Source of the DNA: Ophiocordyceps camponoti-saundersi (nom. inval.)
Lineage: Eukaryota; Ascomycota; Sordariomycetes; Hypocreales; Ophiocordycipitaceae
DNA length: 16,973 nucleotides
Assembly: GCA_003339415.1 (NCBI GenBank)
Contig: PDHQ01000534.1
Coordinates: 1-16,973 of the forward strand
Direction: 5' to 3'
In this document: positions 9,380 through 16,973 of the stretch, in pieces
Layout of the letters: the number at the start of each line of letters is the position of its first letter
How positions within the stretch are numbered: the first letter of the stretch is position 1
Notes under the pieces: generated by a model
What the model was told of the DNA's origin: nothing
Databases searched by the model: none
What the model saw: the letters and a program-made list of their open reading frames with translations, nothing else
Program-made: the position numbers and the translations under genes

Positions 9380-11420
9380 TTTACTAAATACTAAAATCTT
9401 TATATAAGAAAAATAGGAAACTTATTTTAAAGGAAAATTAATTATTTAAGGAGTAGCTTTAATAATAGGAAAGTTTTTAGAAAGAAAGTTTCTAATAATA
9501 TTAAGAGGTTTTATTTTATATTTTTTAAAATCTAAGATAAGATAATATAAGTTATTAGCTAATTACTTATCTTTTTTAGCTTTAGATAATTTAAATAAGT
9601 TAGTTTTATTATCTAAATTATATTTTAAGATATTAAGAATTATATTATATATTTTAGAAAAGATTATAAAAACTCTATTAGTATTAGGATCTTATTCGGT
9701 AAATTTATAAGTAAGATTAATAAGGATAGGATTACTTTTTAAGCTTTCTTTATTTTTTTTTAGGAAAAGCTATTTTATTTTTACCTTAAACTTAATATTT
9801 TTATCGAAAAGTTTCTAGGTATTATCTATTAGCTTTTTAAGGAAATTATTTAGTTTATAATCTAATTAGTAGTTTAGATTTCGTAAAAATTTCTTTTTAG
9901 AATTATTTACCTTATATTTATATTAAAGTAACTTACTTAAAGCTATATATTAAATAGCGTTATTTTATAAATTACTTTAAGTTTTTTTAGTTAGCTTAGT
10001 TTAAAGGTTTAGAATAAGTTATTTATATTTATATATTTAATTATTTAAGGTATTTTCGCTAGTTAGCTATTAGAAAATTTCTTAGAAAAAGATATTAAGT
10101 TAAGAAAAGATAATTATTAATATAGATTATTTAAGATAAAAGGCTACTTAAGCTATTCTTTTTATCTTAGATATTTATAATCGGAAATCCTTTTTAGTAA
10201 GTATATCTTAAAATATAAAGCTTTATTTTTATATAATAAGAGTAGTAATATTAAGTTAGATAGTAAACTTTTTCTAAAAAGCTTTTACCTATCCTTAAAT
10301 TTTAAGATTAGGAAAAGTAAGTTCTAATCTAATTTAAAAGTTTAGATTTCCGGAATACTATTTTATAATATATTTTTAAAAAAAAAAGAGAATAAGTTAT
10401 ATAAGTTTATTTATATAATCCTTACTTTAAGCGGTAACTTATTTTAAAGCGTTTATAAATTAATTAATATTTTAATAAATAATAGTTTAATTAATTTCTT
10501 TAATCTAATTAAAAGTAATATTAAAAATACTAATAAGCTTAAATTATCTAATATTTTTAGCTTATAACCTAACTTATTATTTAGATAATTTCTATAAGTT
10601 TAATTAATTATATAATTATAAATTATTATTTAAGTTAATATATCTAAGGTAATCTAAGTTCTAAGGTATAATATTATAAAAGTAAAGTATATTATTAACT
10701 ATTTATATTATTTTTTCCTTTTCTATAGAAAATAAAGGAGGTTTTCTAAAATTAAATAATATTATAGGAGGATTTAGAAAATACTACCTCCTTAAGGTAT
10801 TCTTCCTTAAAATAAATAGTTCTTTTTTTAAAGAGGATTCTTATAATATAGAGGTTTTTTTACCTTTATCCTAAGAGGAAGTTTCCTCTTTACTTTCTTC
10901 TTAAAAAAGGACTCCGGTATTTTCCTTATTTTTTTCTAGTAAAGTAAGTAGCTTACTTATTCTTTTAATATTACTTATAATTTAAAAGTATTCTTAAATA
11001 AGGGGTAGCTAGTTTTCTAAAAAAATTCTAAGTAAGTAAAGGATACTATTAAATATATATTTTAGTTAATTTACTTATTTAAATAGTTAATTATAGTTTA
11101 TTATAATATTTAAATTAATTAGGAAAAGTTCGATTATAATAGGTAACTTAGTTTTTTAGGGATTATTTTAATATAGTAAGTATTTTTTAACTAGCTTTAT
11201 TTCCCTATATTATAAAAGAGGAAATTTATTTTTAAAAGGGTAAGGTTTTTTTACTATTTTATAAATATTAAAAATATAAGCTTCTTCTTTCTTAGCTATA
11301 ACTTTTTCCTTAATTACCTTAAGGAGTTTAAAGGTAAAGAAATAATATATAGCTAAGGTTAAGTAATAAATATAATAAAGCTTTTTTCTAAGCTAAAAAT
11401 CTACGCTTATAAAGTTTTAT
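9380..11420 (-). pseudogene. gag: Element Y gag-like region
   Basis: The region lies between the 5' LTR and the protease, where gag belongs. The clearest frame starts near 11359 and reads (T)LAIYYFFTFKLLKVI, then charged Lys/Glu stretches and KKPYPFKNKFPLL. The same frame is present in element Z at 12900-13100 with few differences, which supports real coding origin. Further on, the frame is harder to follow because of stops and possible indels. A zinc knuckle could not be shown, because its Cys and His codons would now read as Tyr. Assignment rests on position and conservation between two copies. Confidence 0.55.
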
Positions 11421-11502
11421 TAGTAAAAAATATTTTAGGTTTAACTTATTACCTTAATAGCTAAAGATTTATAAGTTAGTAAAATATAAAATTACTACTA
11501 GT

Positions 11503-12106
11503 TAATATACGCTTATACGTATAATCTATTAGTAATTATATATACTAAGCTAGCTATTAGATATAATATATAGGAAAAGGAGATAAGCTAGCTACTAATC
11601 GTAAAATTATAAAATAGCTATTATAAAAAGTATAAGTATAAGTAAGAGTTTTTTAAGAATTAAAATAATAACTATAAAAAAATTTAAATTATTATTTAAA
11701 GGAATACTAAGCTAATTATATAGCTAAAAGCTTAAGGAAGATTTCCTAATATAATTTTAAAAATATTTACCTAAGGGGATTTTACGGTAATTTTTAAGTA
11801 TATTAGTAAAATAAAGATTTCTTAGTACGCGGTAATTTCTTAATATATAAGGATTTCCTAGTAAAATTTAAAGATTTCTAAAAATATATTTTAATACTAA
11901 ATCTTACTAGAAATCTTAGTAAAATCCTAAAAGTTATTATAGAGAAATCTTAAGAGGAAATTTTAGTAATTTCCTAAATATAAAAGTAATAAAGTTTCTA
12001 GGGGAAATCCGAGTAAAATCCTAAAGCGAGAAATCTTAGGAAATTTTAGGGAAATATTATAAAAGGTTAGGCGATTTATAAAGGTGTTATTATATATCTT
12101 ATATTA
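11503..12106 (-). repeat. LTR copy 2 (5' LTR of element Y)
   Basis: This 604-bp copy is the reverse complement of 4882-5485, with substitutions that are mostly C/T or G/A. On the - strand it starts taatataag and ends gcgtatatta. Next comes actagtagtaatttt, which sits where a primer-binding site belongs. A tag there would read TGG before RIP, the usual first bases of a tRNA-complementary site. The outer flank (12107 onward, ataaacttt) differs from the other LTR flanks, as expected for a host target. The GGATTT/AAATCC motif array is kept. Confidence 0.85.
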
Positions 12107-12169
12107 ATAAACTTTTATTTTATTATAGCTAAGGTAGCGTTATAATTTATACTTTTAATAGTTATTTTA
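12107..12169. other. 63-bp spacer between two head-to-head LTRs
   Basis: This short stretch separates the 5' ends of two divergent LTRs of one family (12106 and 12170). It is not part of either LTR. It may be old target DNA or the remainder of a deleted segment. I see no 5-bp duplication linking its edges. Confidence 0.5.
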
Positions 12170-12763
12170 TAATATAGGACGTGTAATAATACTTTTATAA
12201 ATCGCTTAACTTTTTATAATATTTTATTAGAATTTCTCCTTTTAGAATTTTACTTAAATTTCCTTTAAAAACTTTATTACTTTTACGCTTAGAAAATTAC
12301 TAGGATTTCCTATTAGGATTTCTCTATAATAACTCTTAGGATTTTACTAAGATTTCCTATTAGATTTAATATTAAAATATACTTTTAAAAATTTTTAGAT
12401 TTTACTAAGAAATCCTTATATTTTAGGAAATTACTATATATTAGGAAATCTTCGTTTTACTAATATATATAAAAATTATTATAAAATCCTCTTAAGTAAA
12501 TATTTTTAAAATTATATTAGGAAATTTTCCTTAAGCTTTTAGCTATATAATTAGCTTAATATTCTTTTAAATAATAATTTAAATTTTTTTATAATTATTA
12601 TTTTAATTTTTAAAAAACTTTTATTTATACTTATATTTTTTATAATAGCTATTTTATAATCTTATAATTAGTAGCTAGCTTATCTTCTTTTTTTATATAT
12701 TATATTTAATAGCTAGCTTAATATATATACTTATTAGAAAATTATATATATAAGCGTATATTA
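12170..12763 (+). repeat. LTR copy 3 (5' LTR of element Z)
   Basis: This copy is 594 bp, about 10 bp shorter than the other two through small indels. It starts taatataggac and ends gcgtatatta. It is more A/T-rich than copy 1; for example, several ggatttcc motifs now read aaatttcc or agaatttc, so it looks more heavily mutated. The sequence following it (attagtaataatttt) matches the leader beyond LTR copy 2. Confidence 0.85.
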
Positions 12764-13224
12764 ATTAGTAATAATTTTATATTTTATTAATTTATAAATT
12801 TTTCACTATTAAAATAATAAATTAAATTTAAAATATTTTTATTAATAAGATTTTATAAGCGTAGATTTTTAGCTTAGAAAAAAGCTCTCTTATATTTATT
12901 ATTTTACCTTAGCTATATATTATTTCTTTACCTTTAAATTTCTTAAGGTAATTAAAAAAGAAATTATTACTAAGAAAGAAAAAACTTATATTTTTAATAT
13001 TTATAAAAAAATAAAAAAACCTTACCTTTTTAAAAGTAAATTTTCTCCTTTATAATATAAAGAAATAAAATTAATTAGAAAGTATTTATTATATTAAGAT
13101 AATCTCTAAAAAACTAAATTACTTATTATAAATAATTATTTCTTAACTAATTTAAATATAGTTATAAACTATAATTAATTACTTAAATAAGTAAATTAAT
13201 TAAAGTATATATTAAATAATATCC
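12764..13224 (+). pseudogene. gag: Element Z gag N-terminal fragment
   Basis: From about 12910 the frame reads (T)LAIYYFFTFKFLKVIKK, then a Lys-rich stretch and KKPYLFKSKF. This matches the - strand frame starting at 11359 in Y. Differences are almost all RIP-type transitions. No ATG survives. The copy breaks off at about 13224, so it held only the leader and the first 100 or so codons. Confidence 0.6.
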
Positions 13225-13335
13225 TTTTATAAAAGTTCGGCCTCTAAGCTATTTATAAGGAGGTGACTTTATTATTTAGAATAATTATAAAGAATTATAA
13301 AAAAGGGGTTATAACGCCTAATAGGGGTAAGCGAT

Positions 13336-13356
13336 CCGCGCGCGCGCTGCGCGCGG
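13336..13356. repeat. CG-alternating hairpin
   Basis: An 8-bp stem, ccgcgcgc with gcgcgcgg, flanks a 5-base centre (gcgct). It is one of the few G+C-only stretches in the window. The alternating purine-pyrimidine run could also adopt left-handed DNA. It contains one preserved TG. Confidence 0.7.
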
Positions 13357-13386
13357 AAATAACTAATTACCTTATATAACTTAGCT

Positions 13387-13405
13387 ATTCGGGCATAGCC
13401 CGAAT
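13387..13405. repeat. Perfect 8-bp-stem hairpin
   Basis: The arms attcgggc and gcccgaat pair perfectly around the 3-base loop ata. It holds one of the rare preserved CA dinucleotides, at the base of the loop. No T run follows that would make it resemble a bacterial terminator, and the context is fungal. Confidence 0.75.
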
Positions 13406-13804
13406 CCCTTATATACCCCGCCGCCCTAAGAAAATAAAAATTCCGTCTCCGGTAGGGGTATAAGTTAAAATAAAATAAAAATTCCCCTACGCGTTCTTTT
13501 TCCTTTTTTTCCTTTTTTTATATATTACTTATTCTAAAAATATTAACTTTATTATTATTACGCTATCGCCGCGCTACCTCCTTACGTTATTTTTTCTATT
13601 AGTATATTACTTTATTTATTATCTTATTAGTATATTAACTACGCCCTTAATACTAATTTACGCTATAAGGGAGTATATTATATAAGGAAATAATAATAAT
13701 AAAAACGCCGCGCTACTAATAGAGGTATTATATATATATACGCCTTACCTTAATAATTTTATAAATAAAAGTATAGCTAAATATATCCGCGGCTAGGCGG
13801 CGGC

Positions 13805-13886
13805 CTACTAAGCGTATTATTTATAGCGTAAGAGGTGCTTTTAGGAAAAGCACCTCTTTGCTAGAGATATACGCTTTTAGTAAGCT
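13805..13886. repeat. Nested palindrome with perfect 12-bp core stem
   Basis: The core arms are 13831-13842 (agaggtgctttt) and 13846-13857 (aaaagcacctct), with loop agg. An outer, less perfect pairing joins aagcgtat (13810-13817) with atacgctt (13869-13876) and extends toward ctacta/tagtaa. TG and CA survive in both core arms, although they are erased on all sides. It could be a small foldback element or a hairpin-forming site. No coding role is apparent. Confidence 0.7.
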
Positions 13887-13889
13887 ATT

Positions 13890-14670
13890 TATAATTTATA
13901 AAATATAGCCGCTAATAATAAAGCTATTTAGGAGCCTGCCTACGCTTATAAAATATTACTCCTAGCTATTATATTATTTTAACGCCCGCTTTCTAAGCCC
14001 GCGCTAATTACCTTAAAATATAGCTTAATACCGTATAACTCGCCTTTTATATTATTACTAATATTTTTATAGCTTTATTACTTAAGCTATTTAGCTTTAA
14101 CGCTCTTATCCTTTTTAGCGGTAATATTATCCCCGCGCTTATATTATTAATATATTACTATAATATAAGTAGCGCTATAATATAATATTAATAATACTAA
14201 GCTTAATAATAAGGGTAAGTTATTACTAGCTTTAATATATTCGCCTCTCGCTATAAAAAGTTCTTATAATAGTAAGAGTAAACTTAATAAGATATTTTTA
14301 CCTTATAATAGGAGAAGGCGGCTACTTAGGCTAAAGATCGATAATAGTAACTTAAAGCTAATTATAATATTTATATAGCCCTTACTAACCTCGCCGCCTT
14401 ATTATCGCTACCTTACGCTCCTTATTACGCCTTAGCCGGGTAAAATTAGCTGCCGTAATTACTATCGCTTACGGCTAAAAGTTATAATCGCTTACGTAGC
14501 GCGTTAATATCTAGGCCTAATATACTCCTATATAGCTATAATAATTTAAGCTAGGTATAGTTAGCTAATAATATTAAGGAAGAAGAAAAGTAATAGAATA
14601 CGCTAAATATACTATAATAATAAAAGGAAAGATAAGGATAGGAGGGGGGCGGGGTATAACGGGCTAGAAA
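13890..14670. other. Unresolved coding-like segment
   Basis: This segment keeps more C and G than the retroelements and looks like degraded coding DNA, but I cannot fix the strand. One + frame has only about eleven stops in 240 codons (starting gagcctgcctac, 13933). Another + frame becomes a Gln-rich, coiled-coil-like chain if its many TAA/TAG are read as former Gln. A - strand frame near 14110-13930 gives a charged, plausible peptide (IKGELYGIKLYFKVISAGLE). None matches a family I know. A G-rich run (14641-14654) closes the segment. Position alone would allow the 3' end or LTR of the family B element. Confidence 0.3.
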
Positions 14671-14749
14671 GAATTTACTAAAAAGGAGGGGGAATTTACT
14701 TAATTATTTACTTAATTAAGTTTAAATAAAAAAATATATTTAAAGCTAT

Positions 14750-16290
14750 TATATATATAAATATCTCCTTAGCGTAACTTATAATTATCTAAAATAGCGT
14801 AATATTATAAGCTATTTAATAGCTTTTAGGTTAGTATAATATATTTTTTTTATTTTACTAACGCCTAATAATAAGGGGGTTAGCCTTATAAGTATTACTT
14901 ACGGGCGTTTTTTATAATAAGGATTTCCTTAATCTTATATTTATTAAGGGATAAGTTATTATTAAAGAATTATAAAAAAAGTTTAGGATAGCTATCGGTA
15001 AAAGATTATAATAAGAGTAGATTATATATAACACGCTTAAGTAAATTAATATAAAATATAAAATATATATTTTTTAAAGTATTAAGTATAATAGTTAAAA
15101 GGGATAAGATAGTAATAATTTTATACTTAGCTTTAAAATAATTAAGTTTCTTAGATAGGCGGTTAGAATAAATATAGCGAAGATCTAACTATATAAAGTT
15201 ACTAACTTAAAATCGTTCCGTAAGGTAATAAGTATTATTAAAGGTATCTTATTACTTTTATTAAGCTTATATAATAAATACCTAAGCTAGCTAAATACTT
15301 TTTTATAAATATTAAGTAAAGGTAATAATACGCCCCTTTAAAGAGGTAATTAGTACGGAAAGTATAAATAGCTATTAAATAAGGTCTTAGTTATATTTAT
15401 ATAGTAGGCGGTTTAAACTTATACTTATTATAAATAACTTTTTATTATTTAATATAAATTAATAAATAAGTAAGTAAGAAAGCTAGTTAAGCTAGGAGAA
15501 TAATATTATATAATAAAAGATAGCTTATACCTCTTAGTTTATTTATTCTATACCGCTATTAGTTTATAAGTAATAAGCTATTAATATAAGTTATTTAATA
15601 CTTATAAGGCGGTAAAAAGTTAATTAAAAGTAACTTATTTAATTTAAACTATAGTTAGATATAATAGTTATAAGAAAGCTATAAAAACGCTACTAAATAT
15701 AAATAAAATATTTTATATAATATTTAGCTTTTATAAATATTATTACTTTTAGCTATATATATTTTAATAGCTAATTAGTAATAATTATAAGGAAGCGGGG
15801 CTAAGAAAGATTTATAATAAGTAAGTTTATTATAAAGTTTATAGAGATAGTTACTTAATACCTCTCTAGGGGCGGTAACGGTTATAGTAAGCTTTAGCGA
15901 TAATAGCGTTAAAAGTAATTCCTATAATAATAATAATTTTAAATAAATCGCGCTATATTAGCTAATATATTATCTTAATAATAGTAATAATAAAGTAATA
16001 TAAATATAATATTTTTACTAGGGTGCCTTATAAGTAGGGAATTATAAGTTTTTTAAATTAAGGTAGTTATTAAGGGTTCTTAGTTAAGTACCTAAAGTTA
16101 GCCCCGGAACTATAGCTAGCTGCTAGCGGAAAGGGAATAGTTTATAATTTACTCTTTTATACTTACCTTAAGAGGGAACTTTTAAGCGCCCTCTTATAAC
16201 GCGGTACGTTATATTATATAAAGTAGGTTAAACTATAATACTATAAGCTATAATTCTTTTAAGTACTTATTTATAAAAGGGGCTAGTGCT
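14750..16290 (-). mobile_element. Family B chromovirus fragment (3' half of pol)
   Basis: A second Ty3/gypsy lineage lies on the - strand. Its integrase and chromodomain sequences are clearly different from those of X and Y, and no cross-similarity was seen at DNA level. The upstream half (LTR, gag, protease, reverse transcriptase) is missing: it breaks off near 16290, beside the palindrome cluster. I could not delimit its 3' LTR, which would lie left of about 14740. Confidence 0.75.
14760..16205 (-). pseudogene. pol: Family B integrase with zinc finger, DD35E core and chromodomain
   Basis: Read downward from about 16205. A linker reads VTAL(stop)EGA(stop)KF, followed by a zinc-finger region with a GHP-like GGCACCCT-coded site near 16027 and its Cys positions now Tyr. 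Next come PLPPLER near 15876-15856, then SINFI with the first Asp position at 15839-15837 (now AAC). A (V)D-R-L-like stretch and the second Asp at 15656-15654 (AAC) follow. A TAYHPQT-like stretch and Glu at 15548-15546 (GAA, intact) come next. The spacings, 60 and 35 residues, fit integrase. NRLLYKYN (about 15400), an ERF...LDLRYIYS stretch and LSKKLNY (about 15215-15130) form the C-terminal domain. The chromodomain runs from about 14945 (YKIKEIL) through LVK(W)KKY to LDNYK near 14775. All frames carry RIP-type stops. Confidence 0.8.
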
Positions 16291-16310
16291 ATAAAGGCAG
16301 GGTTCGAAAA

Positions 16311-16464
16311 AAATCACGGGGTTAAAAAATCACTTATAAGTGATATAATTTTTCGTGATTTAAATCACCGATTTTTGCTTAGTAAGTGATTTTTTATAAT
16401 TTAAATCACTAGCGTGAAAAAATCACTTATAAGTGATTTTTTTAAAGATAATTTAAATCACGAG
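16311..16464. repeat. Palindrome cluster that keeps CA/TG
   Basis: About 150 bp carry roughly ten copies of the half-site AAATCAC or its complement. Perfect palindromes are 16329-16344 (atcacttataagtgat), 16355-16368 (gtgatttaaatcac) and 16417-16442 (26 bp, the first motif with longer A/T arms). A looser pair joins 16385-16392 with 16403-16410. Except for one TTGCTT, every preserved CA or TG is part of this motif. The cluster sits between the broken end of family B and low-complexity DNA. It could be a short foldback element, a protein-binding array, or DNA acquired after RIP. Confidence 0.8.
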
Positions 16465-16469
16465 TTTAT

Positions 16470-16756
16470 TATTTTTATAAATTTTTTTAAAAATATAATT
16501 ATTTAATATTTTAAATAAAAGAAAGAAAAAGGTAAGTAATATAAAAAGGTTTTTAAGTATAATTACTCTTATAAAAAGTTAAGAAAAGTAAAAAAAATAA
16601 AAAATATTAATAAGTAAAAAAAATAAAGTAATATTATAAAATTATAATATATTATATAATAAGTTAAAATTATAATAATAATAATAATAATATAAGATTA
16701 TAAAAAAGATTAATAAAAAAAGTAATAAAAAGATTTAAAAGAGTAATAAATAGTTA
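16470..16756. repeat. A-rich low-complexity DNA with a short TAA microsatellite
   Basis: The stretch is almost entirely A and T with scattered G. A (TAA)n run lies at about 16671-16691. No gene or known element was recognised. It grades into the 12-bp repeats on its right. Confidence 0.6.
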
Positions 16757-16973
16757 AAAGACTAATAAAAAGACTAATAAAAAGAGTAATAAAAAGACTA
16801 ATAAGAAGACTAATAAGAAGACTAATAAGAAGACTAATAAGAAAACTAATAAAAAGACTAATAAGAAGACTAATAAGAAGACTAATAAGAAAGGTAAAAA
16901 TAAGAGTAATAATAAGAGTAATAATAAAACTAATAAGAAAGGTAAAAATAAGAGTAATAATAAGAGTAATAAT
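16757..16973 (+). repeat. 12-bp minisatellite grading into a 48-bp tandem repeat
   Basis: From 16757 the unit aagactaataag and variants repeat every 12 bp. From about 16881 a higher-order 48-bp unit occurs twice (starting 16881 and 16929) and runs off the window end. The + frame beginning at 16758 is open for 72 codons to the edge and would encode Lys-Thr-Asn-Lys tetrapeptides, then Lys/Asn/Ser-rich 16-residue units. With no ATG and this composition, I read it as a minisatellite that happens to be open; it might be the repeat tract of a degraded gene. Confidence 0.7.

Larger units (their letters stand above)
5486..12106 (-). mobile_element. Element Y: near-complete RIP-degraded chromovirus on the - strand
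   Basis: Read from 12106 down to 5486, it has a 604-bp 5' LTR, a gag-like region, aspartic protease, reverse transcriptase, RNase H, integrase and the first part of a chromodomain. This is the normal Ty3/gypsy chromovirus order. About 6.6 kb remains. The chromodomain tail and 3' LTR are missing because the element stops exactly where the LTR of X ends. The stretch 5489-7128 is the reverse complement of 276-1920 in X. The element has no ATG and stops in every frame, so it is dead. Confidence 0.85.
11037..13224. repeat. Imperfect 2.2-kb palindrome made by elements Y and Z
   Basis: The arms are 11037-12106 and 12170-13224 (about 1.07 and 1.06 kb), separated by 63 bp. Each arm is a 5' LTR with the start of gag, pointing outward. 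This is an arrangement of two insertions or a rearrangement, not a unit of its own. Confidence 0.75.
12170..13224 (+). mobile_element. Element Z: 5' LTR plus gag fragment, truncated
   Basis: This is a third copy of the same chromovirus family, now on the + strand. It has a 594-bp LTR followed by about 460 bp of internal sequence that matches the reverse complement of 11037-11502 in Y. Similarity stops near 13224 (aatatcctttt), where an unrelated GC-richer sequence begins. Protease and everything downstream are missing. With Y it forms the arms of a large imperfect palindrome. Confidence 0.8.
13225..13804. other. GC-richer degraded stretch with hairpins, no gene recognised
   Basis: Right of element Z the sequence keeps more C and G (cgccgcgc, ccgcggctaggcggcgg) while still lacking most CA/TG, so the original DNA was GC-rich. 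Two hairpins lie at 13336-13356 and 13387-13405. No protein family was recognised in any frame I followed. The taccccgccgcc phrase at 13413-13424 has an inverted partner at 14648-14658. Confidence 0.45.

Noticed and set aside
4882..12106. A DNA element bounded by 604-bp terminal inverted repeats (LTR copies 1 and 2)
   Set aside because: The interior is an ordinary gag-pol reading toward copy 1, and a chromodomain is cut at that end. Copy 1 is preceded by a purine run and fits as the 3' LTR of X, so the inverted layout is best explained by nesting.
13387..13405. A rho-independent terminator
   Set aside because: No T run follows the stem, and the context is not bacterial.
13397..14665. A DNA transposon with terminal inverted repeats (agcccg...taccccgcc at both ends)
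   Set aside because: The match needs an 8-base gap, no target duplication was seen, and no transposase was recognised between the ends. It may be chance or part of the family B 3' end.
13890..14670. A Gln-rich coiled-coil gene on the + strand
   Set aside because: It depends on reading a large number of TAA/TAG as former Gln, while another + frame has far fewer stops and a - frame is also plausible. Strand and frame are left open.
16270..16312. A tRNA or tRNA-derived SINE, from ggttcgaaa resembling a B box
   Set aside because: The following bases lack the CC of a B box, no cloverleaf stems could be paired, and no convincing A box precedes it.
1..16973. An AT-rich genome of another kind (apicomplexan, slime mould, mitochondrion, bacterial symbiont)
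   Set aside because: Base composition alone would leave CA/TG in proportion. Their selective loss with CG kept, together with chromodomain retrotransposons, fits RIP in an ascomycete.
16757..16973. A CRISPR array
   Set aside because: The repeats are contiguous 12-bp and 48-bp units without unique spacers, and the setting is eukaryotic.

Overview
The window looks like AT-rich heterochromatin of a filamentous ascomycete (Pezizomycotina) that has been almost completely rewritten by repeat-induced point mutation (RIP). The main clue is the near absence of the dinucleotides CA and TG over 17 kb, while CG is kept and TA is everywhere. Base composition alone would predict over a thousand CA/TG. I noticed only about two dozen, apart from two short islands at the ends. 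I found no ATG on the + strand and only two on the - strand, so no intact protein gene is expected and I call none. Every coding trace is a pseudogene. Stops are TAA/TAG where CAA, CAG, CGA or TGG once stood, and Asp/Glu after T has become Asn/Lys. No telomere repeat, tRNA, rRNA or single-copy host gene was seen. The species cannot be told.

From left to right: (1) 1-275, an AT-rich flank and a GACT/AGTC hairpin island. (2) 276-5485, element X (+), a 5'-truncated Ty3/gypsy chromovirus. It has the end of RNase H, the integrase zinc finger, a DD35E core and a chromodomain, then a T/C-rich tract, a long unidentified degenerate frame (2341-4554) and a 604-bp 3' LTR. (3) 5486-12106, element Y (-), a nearly complete copy of the same family: 5' LTR, gag, aspartic protease, reverse transcriptase, RNase H and integrase. 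Its chromodomain is cut at the exact end of X's LTR, which suggests X inserted into Y. (4) 12170-13224, element Z (+), a 5' LTR plus gag fragment of the same family. It lies head to head with Y across 63 bp, giving a roughly 2.2-kb imperfect palindrome. (5) 13225-14750, a more GC-rich degraded stretch with three hairpins and an unresolved coding-like segment. (6) 14750-16290, the 3' half of pol from a second, clearly different chromovirus family (-). (7) 16311-16464, a palindrome cluster that keeps CA/TG. (8) 16470-16973, A-rich low complexity passing into 12-bp and 48-bp tandem repeats.

The LTRs, the truncated copies and their opposite orientations describe a nested retrotransposon graveyard: repeated insertion of related chromoviruses, then RIP of the whole block. 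The most unusual items are the long frame between pol and the 3' LTR of X, strand-asymmetric RIP in the left hairpin island, and the two palindromic features that kept CA/TG. All domain calls were made by reading degenerate translations by eye; no search was run.
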